A DNA stretch of 64,000 nucleotides from Variovorax sp. dw_308 (GCF_019207085.1 NZ_JAATOM010000014.1:62001-126000); one strand, 5' to 3'. Positions 1 to 9,336 are shown, numbered from the stretch's first letter. Notes: generated by a model not told the origin, from the sequence alone. Translations and numbers: made by a program.

Positions 1-119
1 TGGCGCTGATATAGACAATAGTGACAATTAGCTTGTGCTATTTGTCGCACTGTTGAATTGACTGCATGCGCAATCGGAAAATTCTGCACGCCGGACGGAC
101 CCGTCCTGCGTCGCAAAAC

Positions 120-265
120 CCGCGGAGGTGCTCCAATACATTTATCGGCTGTCACACGATACGAATAAGAAGCACACGGGAGAGAGGGTAGAACAAGAAG
201 CACTCTTCGAGGGTGCGCTGGGAGAGGACCTGTCCCCGGAAGCGAAAGCTTCCGGGGATTTTTTT
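120..265 (+). ncRNA. Candidate small RNA or attenuated leader
   Basis: The 3' end is a perfect GC-rich terminator hairpin with no gene in front of it, so some transcript must end here. Just upstream, about 200-217, the sequence can form a smaller hairpin (GCACTC pairing with GGGTGC around a TTCGA loop). An orphan terminator plus upstream structure fits a free-standing small RNA or a terminated leader of the adhesin gene. The 5' end is a guess. I could not match it to a known riboswitch class. Confidence 0.3.
234..265 (+). terminator. Strong intrinsic terminator with GAAA tetraloop
   Basis: Ten perfect base pairs (CCCCGGAAGC with GCTTCCGGGG) close a GAAA tetraloop and are followed by A and then seven T. 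It lies about 290 bases upstream of the adhesin and downstream of no visible gene. Confidence 0.9.
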
Positions 266-555
266 CGTCCTGACTTGTTGGGAATTCAGCAAATTGCCTT
301 TCACGCAATGTGAACGGCCTGTCGGGCTTCAGCAATTTCTTATGGCCGATGAGGAAATTTCCCACCGCGTGTGCGACGGAACCTGCATACGGGAAAACCC
401 TAAAAAGGTCTAATTGATACATCGCAAATGAATGTTGCCAGCCACCGAAGAGCCAGCAATTTTCTTTGAAATTGCATAGCAATTTAGGTGAACGCGCCAA
501 GCAGTCGGACCGGCCACACCGCAAATCCTTTCCCCGGCACTTTGAAAGAACCGCA

Positions 556-3500
556 ATGAACAAGTCACACAAGAGCATCTGGAACGAATCCCTCGGCGCC
601 TGGGTCGCAGCCTCGGAACTGACCCATGCCCGTGGCAAGCGCAGCAAGTCCGGCTCTGTCGCAAGCAGCCTGGCCTTCGGCACTCGCCGGCTCATGGTGC
701 TGAGCGCTGCCGCGACGATGATGTTCATGGCCTTCCCAAGCCAGGCGACGGTCTGGAACCAGGCTTCCACCAACTGCGCGGGGGTCCCTGCATACGCGGG
801 ACCCGACGGTGTCTACAACTACGGCGGCACCACAGGCATGGGCACCGACGGCAACGGCTATTGGTCGTCGGTCCTCGGCTGCAACGCCAACGGTAACAAC
901 CTGCTGGGCGTCACCACATTGGGTTCATTTTCGAAGGCCACGGGCGACGGTGCAGTGGCGACTGGCATGGGCGCTTCCGCAGGTAGATTCGGGTCTGCCT
1001 ATGGGCTGCAATCCCTGGCCAGCGGAAACTCCAGCACGGCAATGGGCTACAACTCGACCGCTTCGGGCATAGCTGCGACCGCCATCGGCGGCGCAGGCAA
1101 CACGGCCTCCGGCATGGGCACGCTGGCCTCGGCCATCGGTTCCGTGGCCATCGGCGGCGATGACACCCGTGGTGCGCAAGCCAAGGGAATTCGCGCGGTG
1201 GCCATCGGGGCGCGCGCCGATGCGCTGGGCCAGAACTCGCTGGCCATGGGCAACCAGTCCAACGCCGTCTCGGACAACGCTATAGCCATCGGTGCGGCTT
1301 CGACCGCGAACGGCCCGTCGAGTTCGGCGCTAGGCTACGCGAGCACCGCCGCGGGTGACTCGAGCCTGGCATTGGGCAAGAACTCCACGGCCTTGTATGC
1401 GAACAGCGTCGCGCTGGGTGCCGGCAGCCAGACCGGGTCTGCGGCTCCGACGGGCACGGGCTACCTGACCAACACCGCAGCGCCGACTTCCGAAGTGTCG
1501 GTGGGCACCTCAGCCGCGAAGCGCCGCATCACCAACGTCGCCGATGGCTCCGCCGCGCAAGACGCCGTCACGGTGTCGCAGTTGAGCACCAGCAACACCA
1601 GCTTGTCGACGAGCATCGGTTCGCTGTCGACGTCGACCTCCACCGGCCTCAGCACGGCGATGTCGAACGTCGCCTCGCTGTGGACCAACGTGAACTCGAT
1701 GGGCGTCGAAACGGACAAGCTGGGCCAGACCACGGCATCGGCCTTGGGCGGCGGTGCGACGTACAACGCGACGACGGGCGCCGTCACTGCCCCGACCTAC
1801 ACGACCTACAACGCCGACGGCACGACCGGCACGGCCAACGACGTGGGCGCAGCGCTCGCGAGCATCAACGCCAAGGGCGTCAAGTATTTCCACGCCAACA
1901 GCACGGGCGCTGACAGCAAGGCCACGGGCGCCAACAGCGTGGCGATCGGCCAATCGGCAGTGGCCGGCGGCAACGACGGCTTTGCTGCGGGCAACGGCGC
2001 GAATGCCAGCGGCGCCAGCGCTGTCGCGGTCGGCGCGGGTGCCATCGCCTCGAACGCCAATGACGTCGCGCTGGGCAATGGCTCGACCACTTCGGCCGTG
2101 CACACCGGCACCACGGCACTGTTTGGCGGCACGGCTGCCGGTATCGCCAGCGCCTCAGCCGGTGTGGTGAGCGTTGGCAAGCCCGGCGCGGAACGCCAGA
2201 TCCAGAATGTTGCAGCCGGTGTCATCTCGGCCACCAGCACCGACGCCGTCAACGGCTCGCAGCTCGATGGCGTCAACACCGCCTTCAATTCACTGTCGAC
2301 CTCGACGGCCACCAGCGTGTCCGGCCTCACGGCGGCCAACAACTCGATGTCGACCAGCGTGGCCGGCATGTCGTCGGCGGTGAACAGCCTGTCGACCGGC
2401 CAGGTCACGCTGACGAACAGCGTCAACAGCCTCTCGACGAGCAATTCCAACCTGGCCAGCGGCCTCACATCGCTGTCGACCACCGTTGGCAATGTCCAGA
2501 CCTCAACGAACAATCTCGGCCAGGCGACGGCTTCCGCCCTTGGCGGCGGCGCGGCGTACGACGTGGCGACGGGTTCGATGAGCGCTCCGTCCTACTCGGT
2601 CTTGGGCGGCAACGCGCAGTACGACCCGACCACGGGCACTTTCACAGCCCCGGCCTACAAGACCTTCAACGCCGACGGCACGACCAGCTTCGCCAACAAC
2701 GTGGGCGATGCCTTCGACAGCATCAACAAGAACGGCATCAAGTTCTTCCATGCCAACTCGACCGGCGCGGACAGTGTCGCCAGCGGCGCGGAAAGCGTTG
2801 CTATCGGCCCGAACGCCGTGGCATCCGATGCACGCTCGGTCGCCATTGGCCAGGCCGCGAAGACGTACGCCGCGGTGAACGTCAACACCGCCACGGTCGG
2901 CGGCACGAGCTTCGGCTCCTTCGCCGGCGGCGTGCCCACGGGCAGCTTCAGCGTGGGCGACAAGGGCGCCGAGCGCCAGGTGCAGAACGTGGCCGCCGGC
3001 CAGATCACCGATGCCAGCACGGACGCCGTCAACGGCAGCCAGCTCTATCAGGTGGCCAGCAAGCTCGACGGCGCCACTGGCGACCTCGGCTCTCTGACCA
3101 GCTCGATGTCGGTCGGCTTCGGCAGCCTGTCGACCGGCATCCAGTCGCTGTCGACTTCGACCTCGACCGGTTTTGCGGACGTCAACAGCAACCTGAATTC
3201 GCTGTCGACCTCGACCGCGTCCAACATCGCCTCGCTGTCGACCTCGACCTCGACCGGCCTGGGCAACCTCACCGCCAAGACCGATGCGCTTGGCAAGTCG
3301 GCAGCGGACAACCTGGGCGGTGGCGCTGCGTACGACGCAGCCACGGGCAAGGTCAGCGCGCCGAGCTATACGGTCTACAACGCCGATGGCACGATCAGCA
3401 CGGCCAACAACGTAGGCGATGCCATCGACAGCATCAACACCAAGGGCACGAAGTATTTCCACGCCAACTCGACCGCAGCCGACAGCATTGCCAGCGGCAC

Positions 3501-5106
3501 CGACAGCGTGGCCATCGGCCCGAACGCAGTCGCCAGCTTCAACAACTCGGTGGCCATCGGCGCTGGCTCGAAGTCGGCTGCCGCCGTGTTCGTGAACAAC
3601 GTGACCGTGGGCAACACCACGTACAACAACTTCGCCGGCAGCACGCCCGCAGGCAGCTTCAGCGTCGGCGACAAGGGTGCCGAGCGCCAGGTGCAGAACG
3701 TGGCAGCCGGCCAGATGTCGGCCAGCAGCACCGATGCGGTCAACGGCAGCCAGCTCTACCAGGTGGCATCGAACCTCGATGCGACCAACACCAACCTCAG
3801 CTCGCTGAGCACGGGCGTGGGCAACCTGTCGGGCGACGTGGCTTCGTTGTCGACATCCACGGCCAACGGCTTGTCTTCGCTGTCGACCTCGACCGCGAAA
3901 GGCCTCGACAGCCTGTCGACCTCCACGGCCGCCGGCCTCGGCAGCCTGTCCACCGGCCTGAACAGCCTGTCGACCACGGTCGACGGCCTCGACAACCGCG
4001 TTGGCGGCCTGGAGAACGGCCTGGGTTCGCTGTCGACCAGCTTGGGCGACCTGGCATCGAACGCGAGCAAGTCGGCTGAGGGCGTGGGTTCGCTGTCGAC
4101 CGGCGTCGCGAACCTCACGTCCAACATGAGCTCGCTCTCGACCGGCCTGAGCACGACCAACACCAATGTCGCCACCGTCGGCAACGGTGCAGCTGCCGGC
4201 CTCGGCGGCGGCTCGAGCTACGACGCTGCGACCGGCACCTGGTCGGCACCGTCGTACAGCGTGAGCAATGCGGACGGCACGGTCTCGAAGGTCAGCAATG
4301 TCGGCGATGCGCTCAACAGCATCAACAACAACGGCACCAAGTACTTCCACACGAACTCCACGCAAGCGGATTCGTCGGCAACCGGCGCCAACGCCATCGC
4401 GGTCGGCCCGCAGGCCGTTGCCAGCGGCGACAGCGCGGTGGCCATGGGCCAGGGCGCGCAAGCGAGCGCGAGCAGTGCGGTCGCCATCGGCAACGGTGCC
4501 GCGGCAACGGCTTCGCAAGGCACCGCTGTCGGCTTCGGCGCGCTGGTGCAGGTCAACGGCGGCGTGGCCGTGGGCGCAGGCTCGGTGGCCACGCGTGAAG
4601 CCGGCGTGGCTGGCTATGTGGGCAAGGGCGCGACGGACCAGCAGAAGGCGGCCGTCCAGGCCACGACGAGCACCCGCGCAGCGGTGTCCGTGGGCAGCAG
4701 CGGTGAAACGCGCCAGGTCACCAACGTTGCAGCCGGCTCGGAAGACAGCGACGCGGCCAACGTGGCCCAAGTGAAGGCAGTGGGCGGCGAAGTGAGCCAG
4801 GTCTCGAACCAGGTCAACGCGCTCTCTTCGCAGATGAACCAGATCCAGAACCAGGTCGCGGACGTGCAGAAGGGCGCCTACTCGGGCGTGGCGATGGGCA
4901 TGGCGATGTCGGGCACGTACATGCCGACCCTGAACGCCGGTGAAAAAGCGATCGGCGCCGGCATCGGCAGCTACAAGGGCTACTCCGCGGTGGCCATCAG
5001 CTTCAAGGAGATGGCAAAGGACGGCAAGATGTCCTGGGGTGTGGGGGTGGCATCGACCGGCAAGGACATCGGCGTGAACGCCGGCGTGGGCTGGAAGTGG
5101 AACTGA
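556..5106 (+). CDS. Trimeric autotransporter adhesin (YadA/Hia type)
   Basis: A surface adhesin of 1516 residues, exported by Sec and anchored as a trimer in the outer membrane (type Vc secretion). The start at 556 is chosen because it begins the extended signal peptide region typical of this family (MNKSHKSIWNESLGAWVAASE), followed by a hydrophobic segment ending near SQATVW. An upstream in-frame ATG at 466 would only add an untypical leader. The head has many AIG/SVAIG left-handed beta-roll repeats. The passenger alternates four neck-head modules (KYFHANSTGADS, SVAIGPNAVAS) with serine/threonine-rich stalks built from SLST units. The last ~90 residues (from NQIQNQVADVQKGAYSG) form the YadA-like anchor, ending in the aromatic motif GWKWN. 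It stands alone and ends at a bidirectional terminator. What it binds cannot be told from sequence. Confidence 0.95.
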   Translation: MNKSHKSIWNESLGAWVAASELTHARGKRSKSGSVASSLAFGTRRLMVLSAAATMMFMAFPSQATVWNQASTNCAGVPAYAGPDGVYNYGGTTGMGTDGNGYWSSVLGCNANGNNLLGVTTLGSFSKATGDGAVATGMGASAGRFGSAYGLQSLASGNSSTAMGYNSTASGIAATAIGGAGNTASGMGTLASAIGSVAIGGDDTRGAQAKGIRAVAIGARADALGQNSLAMGNQSNAVSDNAIAIGAASTANGPSSSALGYASTAAGDSSLALGKNSTALYANSVALGAGSQTGSAAPTGTGYLTNTAAPTSEVSVGTSAAKRRITNVADGSAAQDAVTVSQLSTSNTSLSTSIGSLSTSTSTGLSTAMSNVASLWTNVNSMGVETDKLGQTTASALGGGATYNATTGAVTAPTYTTYNADGTTGTANDVGAALASINAKGVKYFHANSTGADSKATGANSVAIGQSAVAGGNDGFAAGNGANASGASAVAVGAGAIASNANDVALGNGSTTSAVHTGTTALFGGTAAGIASASAGVVSVGKPGAERQIQNVAAGVISATSTDAVNGSQLDGVNTAFNSLSTSTATSVSGLTAANNSMSTSVAGMSSAVNSLSTGQVTLTNSVNSLSTSNSNLASGLTSLSTTVGNVQTSTNNLGQATASALGGGAAYDVATGSMSAPSYSVLGGNAQYDPTTGTFTAPAYKTFNADGTTSFANNVGDAFDSINKNGIKFFHANSTGADSVASGAESVAIGPNAVASDARSVAIGQAAKTYAAVNVNTATVGGTSFGSFAGGVPTGSFSVGDKGAERQVQNVAAGQITDASTDAVNGSQLYQVASKLDGATGDLGSLTSSMSVGFGSLSTGIQSLSTSTSTGFADVNSNLNSLSTSTASNIASLSTSTSTGLGNLTAKTDALGKSAADNLGGGAAYDAATGKVSAPSYTVYNADGTISTANNVGDAIDSINTKGTKYFHANSTAADSIASGTDSVAIGPNAVASFNNSVAIGAGSKSAAAVFVNNVTVGNTTYNNFAGSTPAGSFSVGDKGAERQVQNVAAGQMSASSTDAVNGSQLYQVASNLDATNTNLSSLSTGVGNLSGDVASLSTSTANGLSSLSTSTAKGLDSLSTSTAAGLGSLSTGLNSLSTTVDGLDNRVGGLENGLGSLSTSLGDLASNASKSAEGVGSLSTGVANLTSNMSSLSTGLSTTNTNVATVGNGAAAGLGGGSSYDAATGTWSAPSYSVSNADGTVSKVSNVGDALNSINNNGTKYFHTNSTQADSSATGANAIAVGPQAVASGDSAVAMGQGAQASASSAVAIGNGAAATASQGTAVGFGALVQVNGGVAVGAGSVATREAGVAGYVGKGATDQQKAAVQATTSTRAAVSVGSSGETRQVTNVAAGSEDSDAANVAQVKAVGGEVSQVSNQVNALSSQMNQIQNQVADVQKGAYSGVAMGMAMSGTYMPTLNAGEKAIGAGIGSYKGYSAVAISFKEMAKDGKMSWGVGVASTGKDIGVNAGVGWKWN
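1740..4440 (+). repeat. Four related neck-head modules inside the adhesin
   Basis: Four copies of a module recur at roughly 1740-1985, 2530-2835, 3310-3540 and 4200-4440. Each runs GGGA.Y..ATG....AP.Y, then NADGT...NNVGDA..SIN, then KYFHANSTGADS and an AIGPNAVAS-like head repeat. The second copy has an extra half unit (LGGNAQYDPTTG). Such internal duplication invites length change by recombination. Confidence 0.8.
3844..3942 (+). repeat. Three perfect 33-bp (11-residue) stalk repeats
   Basis: Three consecutive 11-residue units read SLSTSTANGLS, SLSTSTAKGLD and SLSTSTAAGLG. An 11-residue period is the hendecad pattern of straight or right-handed coiled coils. Shorter SLST units continue on both sides, and the DNA carries CTGTCGAC many times across the gene. 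Confidence 0.85.
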
Positions 5107-5131
5107 TCGCCTGAACCGACTTGGTCCACCT

Positions 5132-5171
5132 GAAAAGCGGCTCCTGCGTCTGTACGCAGGGGCCGCTTTTT
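5132..5171. terminator. Bidirectional terminator between adhesin and ygfZ
   Basis: AGCGGC and CCTGCGT pair with ACGCAGG and GCCGCT around a short loop (hairpin 5136-5167), with T residues after it on the plus strand and AAAA before it. It can therefore end both the adhesin (plus) and ygfZ (minus) transcripts. Confidence 0.85.
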
Positions 5172-5179
5172 CTTGCGCC

Positions 5180-6100
5180 TCAGATGTCCGCCAGCAGCGG
5201 GTAGGGCAGCGGGTCGACCGTCAGCGCCACACCCTGAGGCCCACCGGCGCGCAGGCCGCCGGCATCGAGCGCCGCGATCTGCATCGAGACGATGGCCGAC
5301 CATTCGCCGTTGGCCGACGCTGCCTGAACGATGGTGCCGGTGGGTTGCTCCGCATCGTTGGCGGCGAATACTTCTTCGCCAGCCTTCAGCGGCGCATCGG
5401 CACGCACGACGTAGGCGCGGCGCTTGAGCGTGCCGCGGAACTGGCTGCGTGCCACGATTTCCTGGCCCGGGTAGCAGCCCTTCTTGAAGTTCACGCCGCC
5501 GATCGATTCGTAGTTCAGCATCTGCGGCACGAAGGCGTCGAGCACTGGCGTCGTCAGGGTGGCAACGCCGCTGCGCACTTCGCCCCACTGCCAGAGATCC
5601 GTTTCCAGCGCGTTGCCCGCGGGCGGGGGCGAATTCGCGGGCGCAATCCACAGGGCGCGCGGGATGCCGTCGGCGGGATACAGCGAGACGACGCTCGCTT
5701 CTCCGATCGAGATTCGCCGGCCTGGCGGCGTCGAGGTGTCGAGGCCATTGGCAGCCACCGCTGTTCCGGCGACGCCGTACAAGGCGAAATCCGCACTCGC
5801 ATCGGTGAGCCTGGCCTTGGCGCGCAGCACGTACATCGACAGGCGCTTGAGCGTGGCGGCAAGGATGTCGCGGCTGCAGACCAGCAGGATCGTTTCGGGC
5901 TGCGGCCGGATGCCGACGAAGCTCGCGATCATCCGTCCCTTGGCAGTGCACAGGGCGGCCAGGCGCGCCTGCGACGCATCGAGCAGCGCGAAGTCCTGCG
6001 TGAGTTGGCCATGGAGAAAAGAGGCGGCATCGGGGCCTTCCGCGCGGATCACGCCGAGGTGGGGGAGGGCAGCGACGCCATTGAGGACAACAGGGTTCAT
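5180..6100 (-). CDS. ygfZ: Folate-binding protein YgfZ (CAF17-like)
   Basis: A 306-residue protein of the YgfZ/IBA57 family, related to the glycine-cleavage T protein. Family members bind tetrahydrofolate and help build or repair certain iron-sulfur clusters. The family signature KGCYPGQEIVAR is present about two-thirds along, and the N-terminus (LPHLGVIRAEGPDAASFLHGQL) matches the folate-binding fold. The start at 6100 gives the usual family length; a longer reading frame reaching to 6760 overlaps mltG and is not used. It is transcribed divergently from mltG with a 77-base gap that must hold both promoters. Confidence 0.92.
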   Translation of the reverse strand: MNPVVLNGVAALPHLGVIRAEGPDAASFLHGQLTQDFALLDASQARLAALCTAKGRMIASFVGIRPQPETILLVCSRDILAATLKRLSMYVLRAKARLTDASADFALYGVAGTAVAANGLDTSTPPGRRISIGEASVVSLYPADGIPRALWIAPANSPPPAGNALETDLWQWGEVRSGVATLTTPVLDAFVPQMLNYESIGGVNFKKGCYPGQEIVARSQFRGTLKRRAYVVRADAPLKAGEEVFAANDAEQPTGTIVQAASANGEWSAIVSMQIAALDAGGLRAGGPQGVALTVDPLPYPLLADI

Positions 6101-6177
6101 CGCTGAATTATCATGGCCGGCCCGCATCCTTCCGGTTCGCAGGGCCAAGCGCTTTTCACCCTTCCAACCTGCTCCAA

Positions 6178-7176
6178 GTGCGCCGATTTTTTCTGAATGT
6201 CTTCCTGCTGGGTGCCTTGATCGCGGTGGCCATCGGCGCCTGGGGCCTGTGGTGGGTGCACCAGCCGCTGAAGCTTTCGGCGCCCTCCCTGGACCTGTCG
6301 ATCGAGCCCGGCACCACGCCGCGCGGCATCGCGCAGGCGGTGGTCGATGCAGGTGTCGACGTGCAGCCGCGGCTCCTGTATTGGTGGTTTCGCGTCTCCG
6401 GGCAGACCCGGCAGATGCGCGCCGGCAGCTATGAACTGGAGCCGGGCGTGACACCAAAGATCTTGCTGAACGTGCTGGTGCGCGGCGAAGAGGCCACGCG
6501 CAGCGTCGTGCTGGTCGAAGGCTGGAACATCCGCCAAGTGCGCGCCGCGCTGGCCAAGGCCGACCAGCTGAAACCCGAGACCGCCGCCATGACGGACGAG
6601 GCCCTGATGGAAAAGCTCGGCCACGCTGGCCAGCACCCTGAAGGCCGCTTCTTCCCGGACACCTACACCTACTCCAAGAACTCGACCGACCTCGCCTTGT
6701 TGCAGCGGGCGATGCGGGCCATGGACCGCAAGCTCGCGGCAGCCTGGGCCGCGCGGGCATCCGACCTGCCGCTGAAGTCGCCCGATGAGGCGCTGATATT
6801 GGCCAGCATTGTCGAAAAGGAGACAGGAAAGGCCAACGAGCGGGCGCAGATCGCGTCGGTCTTCGTCAACCGCCTGCGCGTGGGCATGCCGCTGCAGACC
6901 GATCCGACCGTGATCTATGGGCTGGGCACGCATTTCGACGGCAACCTTCGCAAGAAGGACCTGCAGACCGACACGCCCTGGAACACCTACACCCGCAACG
7001 GCCTGCCGCCGACGCCCATCTCGATGCCCGGAAAGGCCGCGCTGCTGGCGGCCGTGCAGCCGGCGCAAGGCAAGTCGCTGTACTTCGTCTCGCGTGGCGA
7101 CGGCAGCAGCCAGTTCAGCAACTCGCTCGAAGAGCACAACAACGCGGTCAACCGCTATCAACGGAATCGACAATGA
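6178..7176 (+). CDS. mltG: Endolytic murein transglycosylase MltG
   Basis: An inner-membrane enzyme that cuts newly made glycan strands in the periplasm and sets their length. It has 332 residues, a single N-terminal membrane segment (about 7-27), a LysM-like part, and the YceG catalytic domain. The catalytic glutamate is E213 in SIVEKET, followed by the conserved NRL and LQTDPTVIYG motifs. The start is a GTG at 6178; no better in-frame start lies upstream in the short gap to ygfZ. It heads the mltG-tmk-holB-pilZ string, with tmk starting 10 bases after its stop. Confidence 0.95.
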   Translation: MRRFFLNVFLLGALIAVAIGAWGLWWVHQPLKLSAPSLDLSIEPGTTPRGIAQAVVDAGVDVQPRLLYWWFRVSGQTRQMRAGSYELEPGVTPKILLNVLVRGEEATRSVVLVEGWNIRQVRAALAKADQLKPETAAMTDEALMEKLGHAGQHPEGRFFPDTYTYSKNSTDLALLQRAMRAMDRKLAAAWAARASDLPLKSPDEALILASIVEKETGKANERAQIASVFVNRLRVGMPLQTDPTVIYGLGTHFDGNLRKKDLQTDTPWNTYTRNGLPPTPISMPGKAALLAAVQPAQGKSLYFVSRGDGSSQFSNSLEEHNNAVNRYQRNRQ

Positions 7177-7186
7177 GCGGGTTTCA

Positions 7187-7822
7187 ATGAGCACCGGGCT
7201 TTTTCTCTCGCTGGAAGGCATCGACGGCGCCGGCAAGTCGAGCCATATCGACGCGCTGGAAGCCCTGTTTCGCGCCCAGGGCCGCGCAGTGACCCGAACG
7301 CGGGAGCCGGGCGGCACGCCCCTTGGCGAAACGCTGCGCACGCTGGTGCTCAACGAGCCGATGGATACGCTTAGCGAGTCGCTGCTGGTGTTTGCGGCCC
7401 GGCGCGAGCACGTCTTGCAGGTCATCTTGCCGGCCTTGAAGCGCGGCGACGTGGTCCTTTGCGACCGCTTCACCGACGCCACCTTCGCCTACCAGGGCGC
7501 GGGCCGCGGCTTCGAACTGGGCGTGCTCGCCATGCTGGAACGCTGGGTCCAGGCCGATCCGGCGCATGCGGATGGGCTGCTGCAACCCGGACTCACGCTG
7601 TGGTTCGACCTGCCGCCCGAGATCGCGGCCGAGCGCTTGGCGGGCGCTCGGCTGCCGGACAAGTTCGAGGCCCAGCCGGTCGAATTCTTCCGACGCGTCG
7701 CCCAAGGCTACGCCGACAGGGCGGCGGGCGCGTCGCGTTTCGCGCGCATCGACGCCGACTGTTCGCGCGAACAGGTCTGGCAGCAGATCGAGTCGACATT
7801 GCAGGCGCGGGGACTGGCATGA
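7187..7822 (+). CDS. tmk: Thymidylate kinase
   Basis: Phosphorylates dTMP to dTDP for DNA synthesis in the cytoplasm. It has 211 residues, the usual size. The P-loop EGIDGAGKSS lies at residues 10-19, TREPGGTPLGE follows, and the DRF motif (LCDRFTDATFAYQGAGRG) is intact. The ATG at 7187 puts the P-loop at the usual place. Its stop overlaps the holB start (ATGA at 7819-7822), which implies translational coupling. Confidence 0.96.
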   Translation: MSTGLFLSLEGIDGAGKSSHIDALEALFRAQGRAVTRTREPGGTPLGETLRTLVLNEPMDTLSESLLVFAARREHVLQVILPALKRGDVVLCDRFTDATFAYQGAGRGFELGVLAMLERWVQADPAHADGLLQPGLTLWFDLPPEIAAERLAGARLPDKFEAQPVEFFRRVAQGYADRAAGASRFARIDADCSREQVWQQIESTLQARGLA

Positions 7823-8823
7823 GCACTTTGTTGCCCTGGCTGCACGCCCCGCTCGCCGAACTGCTGCGCCAGCGCGGCCACGCGTGGCTGCTGCAAGGCC
7901 CGTCCGGGCTCGGCCAATACGAACTCGGCCTGGCCCTTGCCAGCACCTGGCTGTGCGAAGAGCCTTCCGCGCAGGGCGCTTGCGGCCACTGCGGCAGTTG
8001 CCATGCCATCGAGGTCCGCACGCATGCGGACCTGTGCGTGCTCATGCCCGAGGTCGCGATGATGGAGCTGGGCTGGCCGCTCGACGAGAAGTCGCAGGCC
8101 GACATCGACGACAAGAAGCGCAAGCCCAGCAAGGAGATCCGCGTCGAGGCCATGCGCGACGCGGTCGGCTTTGCGCAGCGCACCAGCGCGCGCGGGCGCG
8201 GGAAGGTGGTGCTGGTGTATCCGGCCGAGCGCATGAACGCGATCACGGCCAATGCGCTACTCAAGACCCTGGAAGAGCCGGTCGGCGATGTGCGTTTCGT
8301 GCTGGCCAGCGAAGCGGCCTGGCAATTGCTGCCCACCATCCGCAGCCGCTGCATCGGCTACACCTTGCCCTGGCCGGCATCCGGGCAGGCGCAAGACTGG
8401 CTGGTGGCGCAAGGCGTTCCCGCAGCCGACGCCGGGGGGTTGCTGCGCGCGGCCGGCGGCAGGCCCAGCGACGCGCTGCGCCAGGCGCGCAACGGTGGCT
8501 CGCCGAAAGCGTGGTCCCTGTTGCCCAAGGCCATGGCCAAGGGCGATGTCGCCGCCTTGTCCGGCCAGACGCCGAGCCAGGCCATCGATGCTCTGCAGAA
8601 GCTCTGCCACGACTTGATGGCGGTGGGGCAGGGGGCCGCGCCACGCTTCTTCGACCCGGCGGACCTGCCGAAGCCGCCCTCCAGCCGCGCGCTGGCGCGC
8701 TGGTCGAAGTCGCTTGCGGCCGCGGCGCGCACCGCCGAGCATCCCTTCAATGCGGGACTCATGCTGGAGGCGCTTGTAAGCGAAGCCCGAAGCACCCTAC
8801 ACTCGGCCCCACCTCGCCCATGA
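7819..8823 (+). CDS. holB: DNA polymerase III delta' subunit
   Basis: A clamp-loader subunit of the replicase, 334 residues. The ATP site is degenerate (GPSGLGQYE, with no P-loop lysine), as expected for delta'. A zinc-binding cysteine set is visible (C46, C55, C58, C61 in ACGHCGSCH). Later motifs include NALLKTLEEP and the SRC motif (IRSRC). An insertion rich in D and K (DIDDKKRKPSKEIRV) precedes the sensor region. It is coupled by 4-base ATGA overlaps to tmk before it and to the PilZ gene after it. Confidence 0.95.
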   Translation: MSTLLPWLHAPLAELLRQRGHAWLLQGPSGLGQYELGLALASTWLCEEPSAQGACGHCGSCHAIEVRTHADLCVLMPEVAMMELGWPLDEKSQADIDDKKRKPSKEIRVEAMRDAVGFAQRTSARGRGKVVLVYPAERMNAITANALLKTLEEPVGDVRFVLASEAAWQLLPTIRSRCIGYTLPWPASGQAQDWLVAQGVPAADAGGLLRAAGGRPSDALRQARNGGSPKAWSLLPKAMAKGDVAALSGQTPSQAIDALQKLCHDLMAVGQGAAPRFFDPADLPKPPSSRALARWSKSLAAAARTAEHPFNAGLMLEALVSEARSTLHSAPPRP

Positions 8824-9194
8824 ACATCACCACCGCCCTCCCAGCCGCCAATACGCCCCGGCCCAGCGTGATCCAGTTGGCCATCAAGGAAAAGGGTGCG
8901 CTGTACGCGGCCTACATCCCGTTGTTCGCCGAAGGCGGCATCTTCATTCCCACCGCGCGCGAGTACCGGCTCGGCGACGATGTCTATGTGCTGCTGACGC
9001 TGCCCGAGGATCCGCAGCGCTACCCGGTCGCGGGCAAGGTAGCCTGGATCACCCCGGCGCGCGCCGCAGGCAATCGTGCACCTGGCGTTGGCATCCGCTT
9101 TCCCTCGGACGACAAGTCCCGTCAGCTCAAGGCCCGCATCGAGGAGGCGCTCGGCGGCACGATGGGCTCGGACCGGCCGACGCAGACTATCTGA
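8820..9194 (+). CDS. pilZ: Type IV pilus PilZ-domain protein
   Basis: A 124-residue single-domain PilZ protein. The holB-pilZ pairing is typical of the true PilZ needed for type IV pilus assembly. The c-di-GMP-binding arginines (RxxxR) of canonical PilZ domains are not evident at its N-terminus, which fits the non-binding PilZ subtype known from Xanthomonas and Pseudomonas. Conserved parts include GGIFIPT, YPVAGKVAWITP and PGVGIRF. Its start overlaps the holB stop. Confidence 0.88.
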   Translation: MNITTALPAANTPRPSVIQLAIKEKGALYAAYIPLFAEGGIFIPTAREYRLGDDVYVLLTLPEDPQRYPVAGKVAWITPARAAGNRAPGVGIRFPSDDKSRQLKARIEEALGGTMGSDRPTQTI

Positions 9195-9336
9195 GGCTCG
9201 CCCCCAGGTCGCCGCGCTGCGGCTCTCCTTCCCGACCGGGGGCAATACCAGCGGCCCGGCGAAGCCGGTTCCGCGGTATCTCACGAACTGACAGCCCGGC
9301 GCAAGGGAGGCGTCGGCGGGTTGGCGACAATAGGGG

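Larger units (their letters stand above)
1..555. other. Gene-free region upstream of the adhesin
   Basis: No convincing protein gene is seen here. The first 120 bases are AT-richer than the rest of the window. A strong intrinsic terminator sits at 234-265. Between it and the adhesin start at 556 are about 290 bases that would form a long 5' leader or hold the adhesin promoter; I could not pick out a clear promoter. Short ORFs in this stretch have no ribosome-binding site or recognisable product. Confidence 0.6.

Noticed and set aside
120..233. Glycine or other known riboswitch before the adhesin
   Set aside because: A GGGAGAGAGGG stretch recalls a glycine aptamer, but the rest of the conserved core is missing.
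466..555. Upstream in-frame start for the adhesin
   Set aside because: The extended signal peptide region begins exactly at the ATG at 556; the extra 30 residues have no family counterpart.
2503..4770. Long antisense ORF (755 codons) opposite the adhesin
   Set aside because: It mirrors the repeated, GC-rich adhesin coding strand, has no ribosome-binding site and gives a low-complexity Arg/Ala/Gly-rich product.
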